DNA of 64,000 nucleotides, taken from contig CAZCUQ010000001.1 of NCBI GenBank assembly GCA_964501705.1, positions 1-64,000 on the forward strand. The letters run 5' to 3'. Below the pieces are notes generated by a model. That model was not told the origin of the DNA, ran no database searches, and saw nothing but the letters and a program-made list of their open reading frames with translations. Position 1 is the first letter of the stretch. Each line of letters starts with the position of its first letter. This document shows, one piece after another, positions 8,831 through 18,056 of this stretch. This stretch comes from RGIG4694 sp964501705 (GTDB lineage: Bacteria > Bacillota > Clostridia > Oscillospirales > Ruminococcaceae). Made by a program: the position numbers and the translations under genes.

Positions 8831-9271
8831 ATGCTCGTAATAGCAAGCGACCATGCGGGATATGATCTTAAACGCGAGGTAATGACTTACCTTAAAGAAA
8901 AAAATATCGATTTCATTGAAAAAGGCTGCATGGACGGAAAAAGCTTCGATTATCCGATAGCCGCAAAAGAAGCCTGCGCTCTTATCACCGAAAAAACCGC
9001 CGATATGGGGATACTTATCTGCGGCACGGGAATAGGCATATCCATAGCCGCAAATAAAATAAATGGTATCCGCGCCGCCGTATGCACCGATACATATATG
9101 GCTAAATATACAAGAATGCATAATAACGCGAATGTCCTCTGCATGGGCGGAAGAGTTACGGGCGCGGGCGCGGCTCTCGAAATAGTGAATACATTCTTAA
9201 ACACAGATTTCGAGGGCGGCAGACATCAGCGCAGGATCGACCTTATCTCTGATATAGAAAATAAACCGTAA
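8831..9271 (+). CDS. rpiB: Ribose 5-phosphate isomerase B
   Basis: The 146-residue protein interconverts ribose 5-phosphate and ribulose 5-phosphate, supplying the precursor of PRPP. It shows IASDHAGYDLK at the N-terminus, the phosphate-binding GTGIGISIAANK, RAAVCTD, and HNNANVLCMGGR, all typical of the RpiB/LacAB family, and has the usual length. The ATG at 8831 follows GGAGG at 8818-8822. upp starts 23 bases later, so sugar-phosphate supply and PRPP-dependent uracil salvage are probably co-expressed. Confidence 0.95.
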   Translation: MLVIASDHAGYDLKREVMTYLKEKNIDFIEKGCMDGKSFDYPIAAKEACALITEKTADMGILICGTGIGISIAANKINGIRAAVCTDTYMAKYTRMHNNANVLCMGGRVTGAGAALEIVNTFLNTDFEGGRHQRRIDLISDIENKP

Positions 9272-9294
9272 CTTTTTTACGAAAGGATTTTTTT

Positions 9295-9924
9295 ATGGAA
9301 AATTTACACATTATATCTCATCCGCTTATTCAGCATAAAATATCGCTTCTGCGCGATGTAAACACGGGTACAAAGGAATTTCGCGAGCTTGTCTCGGAAA
9401 CGTCTATGCTTATCTGCTATGAGGCGTTAAGAGAACTCCCCGTCAAGGAGGTAAATATCGAAACTCCCCTTGGAATCGCAAAATCGGCGGTGCTTTCACG
9501 CACAAAGCTTGCCGTAGTTCCCATTCTCCGGGGAGGACTCGGAATGGTCGAGGGTATCACCGATCTCGTTCCCGCCGCTAAAATAGGTCATATCGGAACG
9601 TTCAGGGACCCCGCGACAAAAAACGCGGTGGATTACTACTGCAAGCTCCCTTACGATATATCGGACAGAGATGTTATCCTCGCCGATATAATGCTCGCTA
9701 CGGGAGTTACCGCCGTCAGAGCTGTTGAACTTCTGAAAAACGCGGGCGCAAAATCCGTGAAATTCATCTGCATTATATCAAATCCCATAGGAATAGACGC
9801 AGTTTCAAACGCTCACCCCGATGTTGAGATATTCACGGGCGCCGTGGATGAAGGTCTTAACGAACAGCACTATATCGTTCCCGGTCTTGGAGACGCGGGC
9901 AACAGAATGTTCGGCACAAAATAA
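9295..9924 (+). CDS. upp: Uracil phosphoribosyltransferase
   Basis: The 209-residue enzyme converts uracil and PRPP to UMP in pyrimidine salvage. It has the N-terminal HPLIQHKISLLRD, the RGGLGMVEG segment, the PRPP loop ADIMLATGVTAVRAV (most relatives have DPMLATGGS, so the loop is slightly atypical) and the C-terminal uracil-binding PGLGDAGNRMFGTK. The ATG at 9295 is preceded by GAAAGGA. It sits between rpiB and glmS in a same-strand cluster. Confidence 0.95.
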   Translation: MENLHIISHPLIQHKISLLRDVNTGTKEFRELVSETSMLICYEALRELPVKEVNIETPLGIAKSAVLSRTKLAVVPILRGGLGMVEGITDLVPAAKIGHIGTFRDPATKNAVDYYCKLPYDISDRDVILADIMLATGVTAVRAVELLKNAGAKSVKFICIISNPIGIDAVSNAHPDVEIFTGAVDEGLNEQHYIVPGLGDAGNRMFGTK

Positions 9925-9968
9925 ATCATATAATACTATAATAAATACAAAAAAAGGAGAACTTCATT

Positions 9969-11816
9969 ATGTGCGGAATCGTTGGATTTGCAGGAAAGGA
10001 AGACTGCACCGATATCCTTGTCAAGGCACTCAGACGTCTTGAATACCGCGGATATGACTCTGCGGGGATCGCCGTTTTCGACGGAGGCGAGATAAAAACC
10101 GTCAAGGCAAAGGGAAAGATCTGTCCCGAAAGCGACTCGGAAAAAAATACCGGTCTTATGTATAAGCTTGAAACACAGGGAAAGCCTCACGGCTTCTGCG
10201 GGATAGGTCACACAAGATGGGCTACTCACGGCGAACCGTCCGATATCAATTCTCACCCGCACGGAACCGAAAGGGTCTGCATTGTCCATAACGGTATCAT
10301 CGAAAACTACCGCGAGATAAAAAACTTTCTTATTGAAAAGGGTTATTCCTTTGAAACCGAAACGGATACCGAAACAGCCGCAAAGCTTCTCGATTATTAC
10401 TACGACGGAGATCCTCTTAAAACCATAGGAAAGGTCATAAGCAAGGTTGAGGGCGCATATGCTCTCGGCATTATATTTAAAGATCATAAGGATACTATCT
10501 ACTGCACGAAAAAGGAATGTCCCCTTATCATCGGCAAGGGCAATGAAAAAAACTTTATCGCTTCCGATGTTACCGCTATCCTCGAATACACAAAGGACTA
10601 CTACCTGCTCGAACAGGGGGAAATAGCCGAGATAACGGCTGATAAAATAAGCTTCTTCGATTCCGGACTTGTCCCGATTTCCAAAAAGCTTCTCACCGCC
10701 GACTGGAATATCGAAGCTGCGGAAAAGGGCGGCTACGAACATTTTATGCTCAAGGAGATAAATGAACAGCCCGACGCGGTAAAACGAACACTCTCTCCGA
10801 GGATAAAGGATAATATGCCCTGCTTCGACGAATGCGGATTTACCGATGAAAAAATAAACTCCTACGAACGTATACATATCGTGGGCTGCGGCTCGGCAAT
10901 GCACGCGGGAATGGTTGCAAAATACGTTATAGAAGAATTGGCGCGCGTTCCCGTGCTCGTGGATATCGCGTCCGAATTCAGATACAGATACCCCCTCGTT
11001 ACCGACAGGGATCTTGTTATCATTATTTCCCAGTCGGGTGAAACGGCTGATACTCTCGCCGCTTTGAAGCTTTCAAACGAAATAGGAGCGGATACGCTTG
11101 CTGTTGTAAATGTGGTTGGCTCCTCCATCGCAAGGGAAGCAAAAATGGTCATGTACACAAATGCGGGTCCCGAAATATCCGTCTGCTCGACCAAGGCATA
11201 CGCCGTTCAGATAGCTCTTATGTATCTGATTGCGTTTCGTATAGCATATGCGAAAAAATCCATCGGCGAAGAAAAATGCAGAAGACTTACAAAGGAAATT
11301 TCCGAGATCAGCGAGAAAATCAAAATATGCATAGAAAAAAAGGAACAGTATCAGCTCGTTGCGTCAAATATAATGAACGCAAACAGCCTTTTATACATAG
11401 GAAGAGGACTTGACTACGCAATGAGCATGGAAGGCTCCCTTAAATTGAAGGAAATTTCCTATATCCACAGCGAATCCTATGCGGCGGGAGAACTCAAGCA
11501 CGGAACGATTTCCCTTGTTGATCCGGATATGCCGGTTATCGCCGTTGCTACGCAAAAAAATCTCTTTGATAAAATGCAGTCGAATATAGCGGAGGTTCAC
11601 GCAAGAGGCGCAAAGGTCATTATCATCACCGTGGAGGATATGCCGGTTGACGAAAGAATAATAAACTGCAAGGTAATTCTTCCTGCGGCGAGCGATATTC
11701 TCATGCCGATGATAACCGTTGTTCCGCTTCAGATGATAGCGTACTACACGGCGGTGCAGAGAGGAACAAATGTTGATAAACCTCGTAATCTCGCAAAATC
11801 CGTCACCACAGAATAA
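9969..11816 (+). CDS. glmS: Glutamine--fructose-6-phosphate aminotransferase (isomerising)
   Basis: The 615-residue enzyme makes glucosamine 6-phosphate, the entry step to UDP-GlcNAc and peptidoglycan. The catalytic cysteine is residue 2 (MCGIVGFAG). The glutaminase domain shows GHTRWATHGEP, and two SIS sugar-isomerase domains follow, with SQSGETADT and CSTKAY in the first and the ending PRNLAKSVTTE in the second. AAAAAGGAG precedes the ATG. The upp-glmS gap is only 44 bases, too short for a glmS ribozyme, so that known control is not seen here. Confidence 0.97.
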   Translation: MCGIVGFAGKEDCTDILVKALRRLEYRGYDSAGIAVFDGGEIKTVKAKGKICPESDSEKNTGLMYKLETQGKPHGFCGIGHTRWATHGEPSDINSHPHGTERVCIVHNGIIENYREIKNFLIEKGYSFETETDTETAAKLLDYYYDGDPLKTIGKVISKVEGAYALGIIFKDHKDTIYCTKKECPLIIGKGNEKNFIASDVTAILEYTKDYYLLEQGEIAEITADKISFFDSGLVPISKKLLTADWNIEAAEKGGYEHFMLKEINEQPDAVKRTLSPRIKDNMPCFDECGFTDEKINSYERIHIVGCGSAMHAGMVAKYVIEELARVPVLVDIASEFRYRYPLVTDRDLVIIISQSGETADTLAALKLSNEIGADTLAVVNVVGSSIAREAKMVMYTNAGPEISVCSTKAYAVQIALMYLIAFRIAYAKKSIGEEKCRRLTKEISEISEKIKICIEKKEQYQLVASNIMNANSLLYIGRGLDYAMSMEGSLKLKEISYIHSESYAAGELKHGTISLVDPDMPVIAVATQKNLFDKMQSNIAEVHARGAKVIIITVEDMPVDERIINCKVILPAASDILMPMITVVPLQMIAYYTAVQRGTNVDKPRNLAKSVTTE

Positions 11817-11837
11817 ATTTTATTGAGGATGAAAAAA

Positions 11838-12380
11838 ATGAATATTTGGCACGATATTGAACCGAACAGAATAACTAAAGAAGATTTTTACGCCGTTATC
11901 GAGATCGAAAAGGGCAGCAAGATGAAATATGAGCTTGATAAGAAAACGGGATTTCTTATGCTTGACCGCGTTCTTTACACATCTACGCACTATCCCGCCA
12001 ATTACGGCTTTATCCCGCGCACCTACGCCGAGGACGGCGACCCGCTCGATGTACTTGTCTTATGCTCCGAGACTATCTATTCGCTGGCGCTTGTCAGATG
12101 CTACCCAATAGGAGTTATCTCCATGATGGACAACGGAGCTACAGACGATAAGATAATAGCTATACCGTTTAACGATCCGACTTATAATTCCTATAACGAT
12201 ATCAGCGAGCTTCCCTCTCACATTTTTGAGGAAATGTCGCATTTCTTCAGGGTATACAAACAGCTTGAAGGCAAGGAAACGGCTATCGACGAAATAAAAG
12301 GCAAGCAGGCCGCCGTTGACATCGTTGAAAGATGTATTGACAGATATATCGATTCGTTCTGCAAGGGAAAAAGAGAATAA
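11838..12380 (+). CDS. ppa: Soluble inorganic pyrophosphatase (family I)
   Basis: The 180-residue enzyme hydrolyses pyrophosphate and pulls biosynthetic reactions forward. The family I signature DGDPLDV is present with THYPANYGFIPRTYAED upstream and KIIAIPFNDP downstream; these supply the metal-binding acidic residues. ATG 11838 is preferred over upstream alternatives because GAGGAT at 11825-11830 lies 7 bases before it. It follows glmS by 21 bases and ends in a terminator shared with the opposite strand. Confidence 0.93.
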   Translation: MNIWHDIEPNRITKEDFYAVIEIEKGSKMKYELDKKTGFLMLDRVLYTSTHYPANYGFIPRTYAEDGDPLDVLVLCSETIYSLALVRCYPIGVISMMDNGATDDKIIAIPFNDPTYNSYNDISELPSHIFEEMSHFFRVYKQLEGKETAIDEIKGKQAAVDIVERCIDRYIDSFCKGKRE

Positions 12381-12420
12381 AAAATCCCCTCTCCGCGTTT
12401 TTTTCGGAGGGGATTTTTTA
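12381..12420. terminator. Bidirectional terminator between ppa and the TSCPD gene
   Basis: AAAATCCCCTC pairs with GAGGGGATTTT across a loop containing a T run, with A and T tracts on both sides. The two genes converge here. Confidence 0.85.
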
Positions 12421-12675
12421 TCACATCTGTTTCAGTGCTTCCGTAAGCGCTATGGATAACTGATCGGGACAGGAGGTTCCTTTTCCGTTGCAGTCTATCC
12501 CGCGGAGTTTTTCTATTGCTTCCTCGGCTTTCATTCCCTTGCAGAGAACGGAAACGCCCTTGGTATTTCCGCTGCACCCTCCCAGAAATGAAATGCTGTT
12601 GATTACTCCGTCATCCGAGAGGTCAATGGTAATTTTTTTGGAGCATACTCCACGCGGAGTGTAATTATATATCAT
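12421..12675 (-). CDS. Small TSCPD-domain protein (TIGR03905-like)
   Basis: This 84-residue protein has the family-defining TSCPDQL motif near its C-terminus and further conserved cysteines (GVCSKK, GGCSGN, GIDCNGKGTSC). The same small domain occurs at the C-terminus of some class II ribonucleotide reductases and as stand-alone proteins in Clostridia; the function of the stand-alone form is not settled. The cysteines suggest metal or redox chemistry, which is inference. The ATG at 12675 follows GAAAGGAAA and lies 1 base after the malic enzyme stop, so it is the last gene of the PHP-malic enzyme unit. Confidence 0.85.
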   Translation of the reverse strand: MIYNYTPRGVCSKKITIDLSDDGVINSISFLGGCSGNTKGVSVLCKGMKAEEAIEKLRGIDCNGKGTSCPDQLSIALTEALKQM

Positions 12676-12676
12676 A

Positions 12677-13855
12677 TTATATTTCCTTTCTTGCGATTCC
12701 CGATTTAACGGCGGCCTTAGCGACAGAGCGCGATACGATTTCCGCAACGTTTTTGTCAAACGAATTCGGAAGAATGAATTCGGGCGAGAGCTTATCCTCC
12801 GGTACAGCCGCGGCTATGGCAATTGACGCCGCCCGTTTCATATCTTCGTTTATGTCTCTTGCTCTGACTGAAAGAGCGCCCTTGAATACTCCCGGAAAAG
12901 CAACAACGTTATTTATCTGATTCGGATAATCCGAGCGTCCCGTTCCGACAACATATGCTCCCGCGTCCTTTGCGTCTTCGGGCATTATTTCGGGAGTGGG
13001 ATTTGCCATAGCGAAAATTATCGGCTTTTCAGCCATGGACTTAATCATTTCCTTTGTAACGAGATTCGGTCTTGAAACTCCGATAAACGCGTCCGATCCC
13101 TTCATAGCGTCGGCAAGAGAGCCTCTTCTGTGAGTTTTGTTTGTAATTTTTGCCATATCGTAATGAGAGGGATTTTTAAACTCATCGCCATCGCAGATTA
13201 TTCCCGCTATGTCAACGAGAATGATATCTCCCATTCCCATAGAGATAAACTGCTTTGCGATAGCGCAGCCTGCCGCTCCCGCGCCGTTTATAACGAGAGT
13301 CATGTCCTCGAATTTCTTATTGCAGACCTTAGCGGCGTTAAGCATAGCCGCCGAAGCAACGATGGCAGTACCGTGCTGATCGTCATGGAAAACGGGGATA
13401 TCACAGCGTTCTTTAAGCTTTTTTTCGATCTCAAAGCATCTCGGAGCGGAGATATCCTCAAGATTTATTCCTCCGAAGCTTTTTGAGATAAGCTCGACTG
13501 TGCGGACAAATTCATCAACGTCCTTTGTATCAACGCATATAGGAAAGGCGTCCACTCCCGCAAATTCCTTAAAGAGGGCGCATTTACCCTCCATAACGGG
13601 CATGGAAGCCTCGGGACCTATATCTCCGAGACCCAGAACCGCCGTGCCGTCCGTAATCACAGCCACAAGATTTGACCGTCTTGTAAGATCATAGCTTAAA
13701 TCGGGATTTTTCTGAATTTCAAGGCAGGGAGCCGCTACTCCGGGAGTGTACGCATCAGAGAGCTGTTCTCTGTTTTCCACAGTACAGCGGGAAACCACCT
13801 CGATCTTTCCTTTCCATTCATAGTGCTTTTTAAGCGCCGATTCCATAATATCCAT
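12677..13855 (-). CDS. NAD(P)-dependent malic enzyme
   Basis: The 392-residue enzyme oxidatively decarboxylates malate to pyruvate and CO2. It has the short bacterial architecture: an N-terminal malic domain with AYTPGVAAPC and VITDGTAVLGLGDIG, PICVDTKD, FHDDQHGTAIV with the metal-binding acidic pair, then the Rossmann domain with INGAGAAGCAIAKQF. The ATG at 13855 is chosen because it gives the MDIMESALKKHYEW start expected for the family and follows AAAGGAC. It is downstream of the PHP gene (19-base gap) and directly upstream of the TSCPD gene. Confidence 0.94.
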   Translation of the reverse strand: MDIMESALKKHYEWKGKIEVVSRCTVENREQLSDAYTPGVAAPCLEIQKNPDLSYDLTRRSNLVAVITDGTAVLGLGDIGPEASMPVMEGKCALFKEFAGVDAFPICVDTKDVDEFVRTVELISKSFGGINLEDISAPRCFEIEKKLKERCDIPVFHDDQHGTAIVASAAMLNAAKVCNKKFEDMTLVINGAGAAGCAIAKQFISMGMGDIILVDIAGIICDGDEFKNPSHYDMAKITNKTHRRGSLADAMKGSDAFIGVSRPNLVTKEMIKSMAEKPIIFAMANPTPEIMPEDAKDAGAYVVGTGRSDYPNQINNVVAFPGVFKGALSVRARDINEDMKRAASIAIAAAVPEDKLSPEFILPNSFDKNVAEIVSRSVAKAAVKSGIARKEI

Positions 13856-13874
13856 TTTATCCAAGTCCTTTGAT

Positions 13875-14711
13875 TTAATTTTTCCTGCCCGTAAGTTTAA
13901 GTATTCTGTCAAGATTTTCAAAATCGGTGGCGTTTTCTCCGATATGAGTCGAACGGGCGTTATAAAGTCCGTGGAAGTCGGAACCTCCCGTAACTATCAG
14001 ATCGTATTTTTTGCAGATTTCAAGGAGTTCTTTCCGCTTGTCTTCATCGGCGGTGTAGTGAAAGACTTCCGCGCCGTCGATTTTTCCCGCTTCGGCAAGA
14101 TCCTTTAAAAGGTCGATAGAATCGTAAAAAACCGGGTGAGCCATTACCGCGCAGCCGCGCGCGGAATGAATAAGATCAAGCACATAATTTATTTCGGGAT
14201 ATTCTCTTTCAACAATGCATGAGCCTGTTTTCAAATTGAAAAGCTCATCGTTGACTTTCCCGTAGAAATGCGTGGAATAGCCGTAATCAATAAGCGCGTG
14301 CATGATATGCACCTTGAAAATGCTTTTGGAGCCGCCTACGTGTTTAAGAACGCTGTCGGCTGTTATCGGGTATATCTTCTTGACGTTTTCTATCATTTCT
14401 TTGGCGCAGGCAGTGCGTATCTCACAGGATTTCTTGCAGATACCCTCCAGTCTGTCGGGCTTCTGGGGAGCGTAGCACAGGATATGGACTTTTCGTCCGC
14501 GAATCTTGTCCCACGCGGAAAGTTCCACTCCCGGAACAGTAAGTACTCCGTGACGTTCTCCCAAAACCTTTGCTCTTGAAATAGAAGACATAGTATCGTG
14601 ATCTGTTATCGAAACGAAATCAACGCCCGTCCTTTTGGCTTGAATAATGATATCTTCAATACCGAGGGAGCCGTCGGATAAGGTCGTATGACAATGCAAG
14701 TCGCCTTTCAT
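13875..14711 (-). CDS. PHP-domain phosphoesterase
   Basis: The 278-residue protein has a complete PHP metal-binding set: DLHCHTTLSDGS, SITDHDTMS, PGVELSAWD, VMAHPVF and TGGSDFHG. This matches COG0613 proteins, which include nucleoside 3',5'-bisphosphate and 5'-3' RNA/DNA exonuclease-type enzymes (TrpH/RnaAM). The exact substrate cannot be fixed. AAGGAGGACC precedes the ATG at 14711. It is the first gene of a minus-strand unit with malic enzyme and the TSCPD protein, driven by the promoter at 14869-14897 through a 5' leader of about 150 bases. Confidence 0.88.
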   Translation of the reverse strand: MKGDLHCHTTLSDGSLGIEDIIIQAKRTGVDFVSITDHDTMSSISRAKVLGERHGVLTVPGVELSAWDKIRGRKVHILCYAPQKPDRLEGICKKSCEIRTACAKEMIENVKKIYPITADSVLKHVGGSKSIFKVHIMHALIDYGYSTHFYGKVNDELFNLKTGSCIVEREYPEINYVLDLIHSARGCAVMAHPVFYDSIDLLKDLAEAGKIDGAEVFHYTADEDKRKELLEICKKYDLIVTGGSDFHGLYNARSTHIGENATDFENLDRILKLTGRKN

Positions 14712-14868
14712 GGCAGGTCCTCCTTAATAATTACGTTAGCCGACAAGCCTGTTCCGCCGCAGTGTTACGTATGCTGTCCGCTAGCCGCTTCACATTTTCA
14801 GCGTTTTTTCATCTGCTTAATTATATGAACATCTCCCGGGAAATAATCCATAGAATTCAAACAATTTT

Positions 14869-14897
14869 ATTATATCACAAAATAAAACTTTTTTCAA
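14869..14897 (-). promoter_or_regulatory. Sigma-A promoter of the PHP-malic enzyme unit
   Basis: On the minus strand TTGAAA (14892-14897), a 17-base spacer and TATAAT (14869-14874). The leader to the PHP start contains GC-rich complementary pieces but no riboswitch I can recognise. Confidence 0.75.
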
Positions 14898-14915
14898 GTA
14901 TATTTTATTAATTTT

Positions 14916-15875
14916 TTATATGAATAGGAATTTATCTTCAAACCACACGTTTTTAACGGTAAATTCCATTTTGTCAAGATAATTCAGTATTCCCGCATCG
15001 GATAGAAAATCAAACTTTAGTTTATAGGAATAAAGCGCCTGTGTTTTTATTCCCGATTCACGGTTTATCTTATTTATCCCGTACTTTCCGTCTCCTAAGA
15101 GCGGACAGCCGATATACGCAAGATGAGCGCGTATCTGATGAGTTCTTCCCGTAAGAAGTTCGACTTCCAGAAGAGAGAATTTCCCGTCCGATCTTAAAAC
15201 TTTATATTTTGTGATTATGGTTCTGTTTTCGGGAGTTTTTTTATCCGAAACGGTGACTGTATTTGTTTTTGCGTTCTTGAAAAGGAAAGCTTTGAGAGTA
15301 TCCTCGTCTTTGGGAGGTTTCCCCACGCAGATACAAAGATATTTTTTTACGATCTCCCGATTTTTTATTTTTTCGTTGAGGATACGCAGAGCCTCGGCGT
15401 TTTTTGCGGCGATAACTATTCCTCCCGTATTTCTGTCAAGGCGGTTGCATAAAGCGGGAGAAAAGCTCTGTTCGTTTTCGGGAATGTATTCTCCCTTATC
15501 ATAGAGATAATGTAATATCCTGTTGATCACCGTGTCTTTTGTTTTTTCATCGTCCCCGTGAACGACAAGTCCGCATTTTTTATCGGCAAGCAGAATATTT
15601 TCGTCCTCGAAGACGATATCAAGAGAAGCGGGAGCCGACAAAAACTCATATTCGGAAAGGTTTTCCGACGGAAAAAATTCATCGGGAAGATATATTTCCA
15701 GAACATCGCCCTCCGAAAGCTTCGCGGAGATCTCGCACCGCTTTCGGTTCAGCTTGATATTTTTTGTTCTTATTGCCTTATACATTGCGCTTTTCGGCAT
15801 ATCGGGAGCGGCTTTCATTATGAATTTATCAACGCGCTGTCCCGCGTCGTTGCCGTTTATGATAAATTTTCTCAA
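14916..15875 (-). CDS. RluA-family pseudouridine synthase
   Basis: The 319-residue protein isomerises uridines in RNA, most likely 23S rRNA. An S4-like RNA-binding domain (QRVDKFIMKAAPDMPKSAMYKAIR, first 70 residues, quoted in part) precedes the catalytic domain with the active-site Asp in NRLDRNTGGIVIAAKN and the conserved LLTGRTHQIRAHL and PLLGDGKYG. Whether it corresponds to RluC or RluD cannot be decided. The start is a TTG at 15875 behind GGGAGG. The gene begins 44 bases after lepA, and no terminator is visible before the PHP promoter. Confidence 0.92.
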   Translation of the reverse strand: MRKFIINGNDAGQRVDKFIMKAAPDMPKSAMYKAIRTKNIKLNRKRCEISAKLSEGDVLEIYLPDEFFPSENLSEYEFLSAPASLDIVFEDENILLADKKCGLVVHGDDEKTKDTVINRILHYLYDKGEYIPENEQSFSPALCNRLDRNTGGIVIAAKNAEALRILNEKIKNREIVKKYLCICVGKPPKDEDTLKAFLFKNAKTNTVTVSDKKTPENRTIITKYKVLRSDGKFSLLEVELLTGRTHQIRAHLAYIGCPLLGDGKYGINKINRESGIKTQALYSYKLKFDFLSDAGILNYLDKMEFTVKNVWFEDKFLFI

Positions 15876-15919
15876 TCGCTTTCAACCTCCCGCGCATACT
15901 GCGCCGATTTTCGTCCATA

Positions 15920-17734
15920 TCATTCGTCAAGCTTCAAAACAGCCATAAACGCTTCCGGGGGAACCTCAACGGAGCCTAACTGTCTCATGCGCTTTTTGCC
16001 CTCCTTTTGTTTTTCGAGAAGCTTTTTCTTACGCGTGATATCTCCGCCGTAGCACTTGGCAAGAACGTCCTTTCTCATAGCCTTGACAGTCTCGCGGGCT
16101 ATTACCTTGCCTCCGACCGCCGCCTGAATGGGGACCTCGAAAAGCTGACGGGGAATATTCTCCTTTAATTTTTCAGCGATCTTTCTTGCTCTTGCGTATG
16201 CCTTGTCGGCGTGAACGATAAACGAAAGGGCATCCACCGTTTCGCCGTTTAAGAGAATATCCAGCTTTACAAGCTTTGAGGGAAAATATCCCGTAAGCTC
16301 ATAGTCAAACGAAGCATAGCCCTTTGTGCGGGATTTGAGCGCGTCGAAAAAGTCATAGATTATTTCGTTGAGGGGCAGATCATAGTGAAGCTCCACGCGG
16401 GTGCTGTCAAGATAAACCATATCCTTGAATATTCCGCGTCTTTCCTGACACAGCTCCATAATATTTCCCACATAGTCCGACGGAGAAAGAATACTTGCCT
16501 TTACCATAGGCTCTTCTGCCGAGTCGATTGCTCCCGCGTCGGGATATTCCGTCGGATTCGAGATATATTTTGTCTCTCCCCCGATAAGCTTGACCTTATA
16601 TACGACCGAGGGCGCTGTGGTAACAAGGTCAAGATTATATTCTCTTTCAAGACGCTCTTCGATTATCTCCATATGGAGAAGTCCCAAAAACCCGCAGCGG
16701 AACCCGAATCCGAGAGCCGTTGAGGTTTCGGGAACGAACGAAAGAGACGCGTCGTTTAAGCGGAGCTTTTCGAGAGCGTCGCGGAGATCGCTGTACTTTG
16801 CGCCGTCCGCGGGATATATTCCCGAAAAGACCATGGGATTTACCTCTCTGTATCCGGGGAGTGCGCTTTCGCAGGGATTATCCTTTAATGTGACGGTATC
16901 TCCGACCTTTGTATCGCCTATTGATTTTATTGAAGCCGCGATATAGCCTACCTCGCCCGCTTCGAGGATACCGCTCGGAACGAGTTCGCTTGCGCCCATG
17001 AATCCCGCCTCGGTAACGGTGAAATCCGCTCCCGAAGCCATCAGATGAATGGTATCACCGACCGATACTTTTCCGTCCATAAGTCTGACGTAAATGATGA
17101 CTCCCTTATAGGAATCGTAGCAGCTGTCAAAGATAAGCGCCTTCAGGGGTTTGTTTTCATCGCCGCGGGGAGCGGGAATTTCGTTTGCTATCATTTCAAG
17201 CACGGCGTGGATATTAGTGCCGAGCTTTGCCGAGATACGCGGAGAATCCATACAGGGAATACCTATAACATTTTCAACTTCTTCGGCGACCTCATCGGGG
17301 CGAGCCGACGGCAGATCTATTTTATTTATAACGGGCAGGACTTCAAGGTCATGTTCCATGGCAAGGTAGGTGTTTGCGAGAGTCTGAGCCTCTATTCCCT
17401 GGGAAGCGTCAACGATAAGCACTGCTCCCTCGCAGGCGGCAAGGGAGCGCGAAACCTCGTAATTAAAGTCAACGTGTCCCGGAGTATCAATAAGATTAAA
17501 GATATATTCCTCATTATTATCCGCCTTATACATAAGACGGACGGCGCGTGCCTTGATCGTGATGCCGCGTTCGCGTTCTATATCCATATTATCGAGGAGC
17601 TGATCTTCCATATCGCGTTTTGCGACGGTTTCCGTCTGTTCCAGAATACGGTCGGCAAGTGTCGATTTACCGTGATCTATATGAGCTATTATAGAGAAAT
17701 TTCTGATATTTTTCTTATTATACAAATTCTTCAC
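15920..17734 (-). CDS. lepA: Elongation factor 4 (back-translocating GTPase)
   Basis: This GTPase of up to 604 residues has the translational G1 motif AHIDHGKSTLADR, G3 DTPGHVDF, G4 INKIDLP, the EF-G-like domains and the LepA-specific C-terminal domain ending near PPEAFMAVLKLDE. EF4 remodels stalled ribosomes and binds the membrane under stress. The GTG at 17734 lies almost on the AAAAGGAC ribosome-binding site, so the in-frame TTG 9 bases later, with better spacing, is an equally good start. It leads the lepA-rluA unit. Confidence 0.96.
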   Translation of the reverse strand: MKNLYNKKNIRNFSIIAHIDHGKSTLADRILEQTETVAKRDMEDQLLDNMDIERERGITIKARAVRLMYKADNNEEYIFNLIDTPGHVDFNYEVSRSLAACEGAVLIVDASQGIEAQTLANTYLAMEHDLEVLPVINKIDLPSARPDEVAEEVENVIGIPCMDSPRISAKLGTNIHAVLEMIANEIPAPRGDENKPLKALIFDSCYDSYKGVIIYVRLMDGKVSVGDTIHLMASGADFTVTEAGFMGASELVPSGILEAGEVGYIAASIKSIGDTKVGDTVTLKDNPCESALPGYREVNPMVFSGIYPADGAKYSDLRDALEKLRLNDASLSFVPETSTALGFGFRCGFLGLLHMEIIEERLEREYNLDLVTTAPSVVYKVKLIGGETKYISNPTEYPDAGAIDSAEEPMVKASILSPSDYVGNIMELCQERRGIFKDMVYLDSTRVELHYDLPLNEIIYDFFDALKSRTKGYASFDYELTGYFPSKLVKLDILLNGETVDALSFIVHADKAYARARKIAEKLKENIPRQLFEVPIQAAVGGKVIARETVKAMRKDVLAKCYGGDITRKKKLLEKQKEGKKRMRQLGSVEVPPEAFMAVLKLDE

Positions 17735-17760
17735 GTCCTTTTTATTTACATATATAATTT

Positions 17761-17789
17761 ATTATACCACGGCAAAGGGGATTTGTAAA
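17761..17789 (-). promoter_or_regulatory. Sigma-A promoter of lepA-rluA
   Basis: On the minus strand TTTACA (17784-17789), a 17-base spacer and TATAAT (17761-17766), 27 bases upstream of lepA. Confidence 0.72.
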
Positions 17790-17942
17790 GTTTTTTGTCC
17801 CGACTTTATCACTTCGTCCGGTAAAAAAACGGAAAAAACCGAGAAAAATGCGGCGTTCCTTATTTGAGGGCGGTGGATAACTGCCCGATTTTTAAAATTA
17901 TGTTAATTTGCTCAAAAAGCAAGGATTTTTTAATATTAATCC

Positions 17943-17971
17943 TTGACAATTAAATAAAAAAATGTTATAAT
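17943..17971 (+). promoter_or_regulatory. Consensus sigma-A promoter of the five-gene signalling island
   Basis: TTGACA (17943-17948), a 17-base spacer and TATAAT (17966-17971) give a perfect consensus, 85 bases before the first ATG. Constitutive, strong transcription is expected unless something represses it. Confidence 0.85.
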
Positions 17972-17993
17972 GTATTCGTATAGAATCCGTTAC

Positions 17994-18009
17994 CCCGCAA
18001 TAATGCGGG
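17994..18009 (+). promoter_or_regulatory. Leader hairpin of the island transcript
   Basis: CCCGCA and TGCGGG form a 6-base-pair stem with loop ATAA, about 22 bases downstream of the -10 element; weaker pairing extends outward (CGTTA/TAACG). There is no T run, so it is more likely an mRNA 5' stabiliser or regulatory hairpin than a terminator. Confidence 0.5.
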
Positions 18010-18056
18010 AAATAACGGCGATATCGCATAATAACAATTAAGTCAGGAGAGTTGCT

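Larger units (their letters stand above)
17735..18056. other. Divergent intergenic region between lepA and the signalling island
   Basis: It contains the lepA promoter, the island promoter and a leader hairpin, listed separately. The middle is AT-rich and shows no further gene. Confidence 0.6.

Noticed and set aside
8609..9121. 170-codon minus-strand frame
   Set aside because: It lies antisense to rpiB and crosses its consensus promoter.
9925..9968. glmS ribozyme
   Set aside because: The space between upp and glmS is only 44 bases, too short for the ribozyme.
17045..17788. 247-codon plus-strand frame
   Set aside because: It is antisense to the GTPase domain of lepA.
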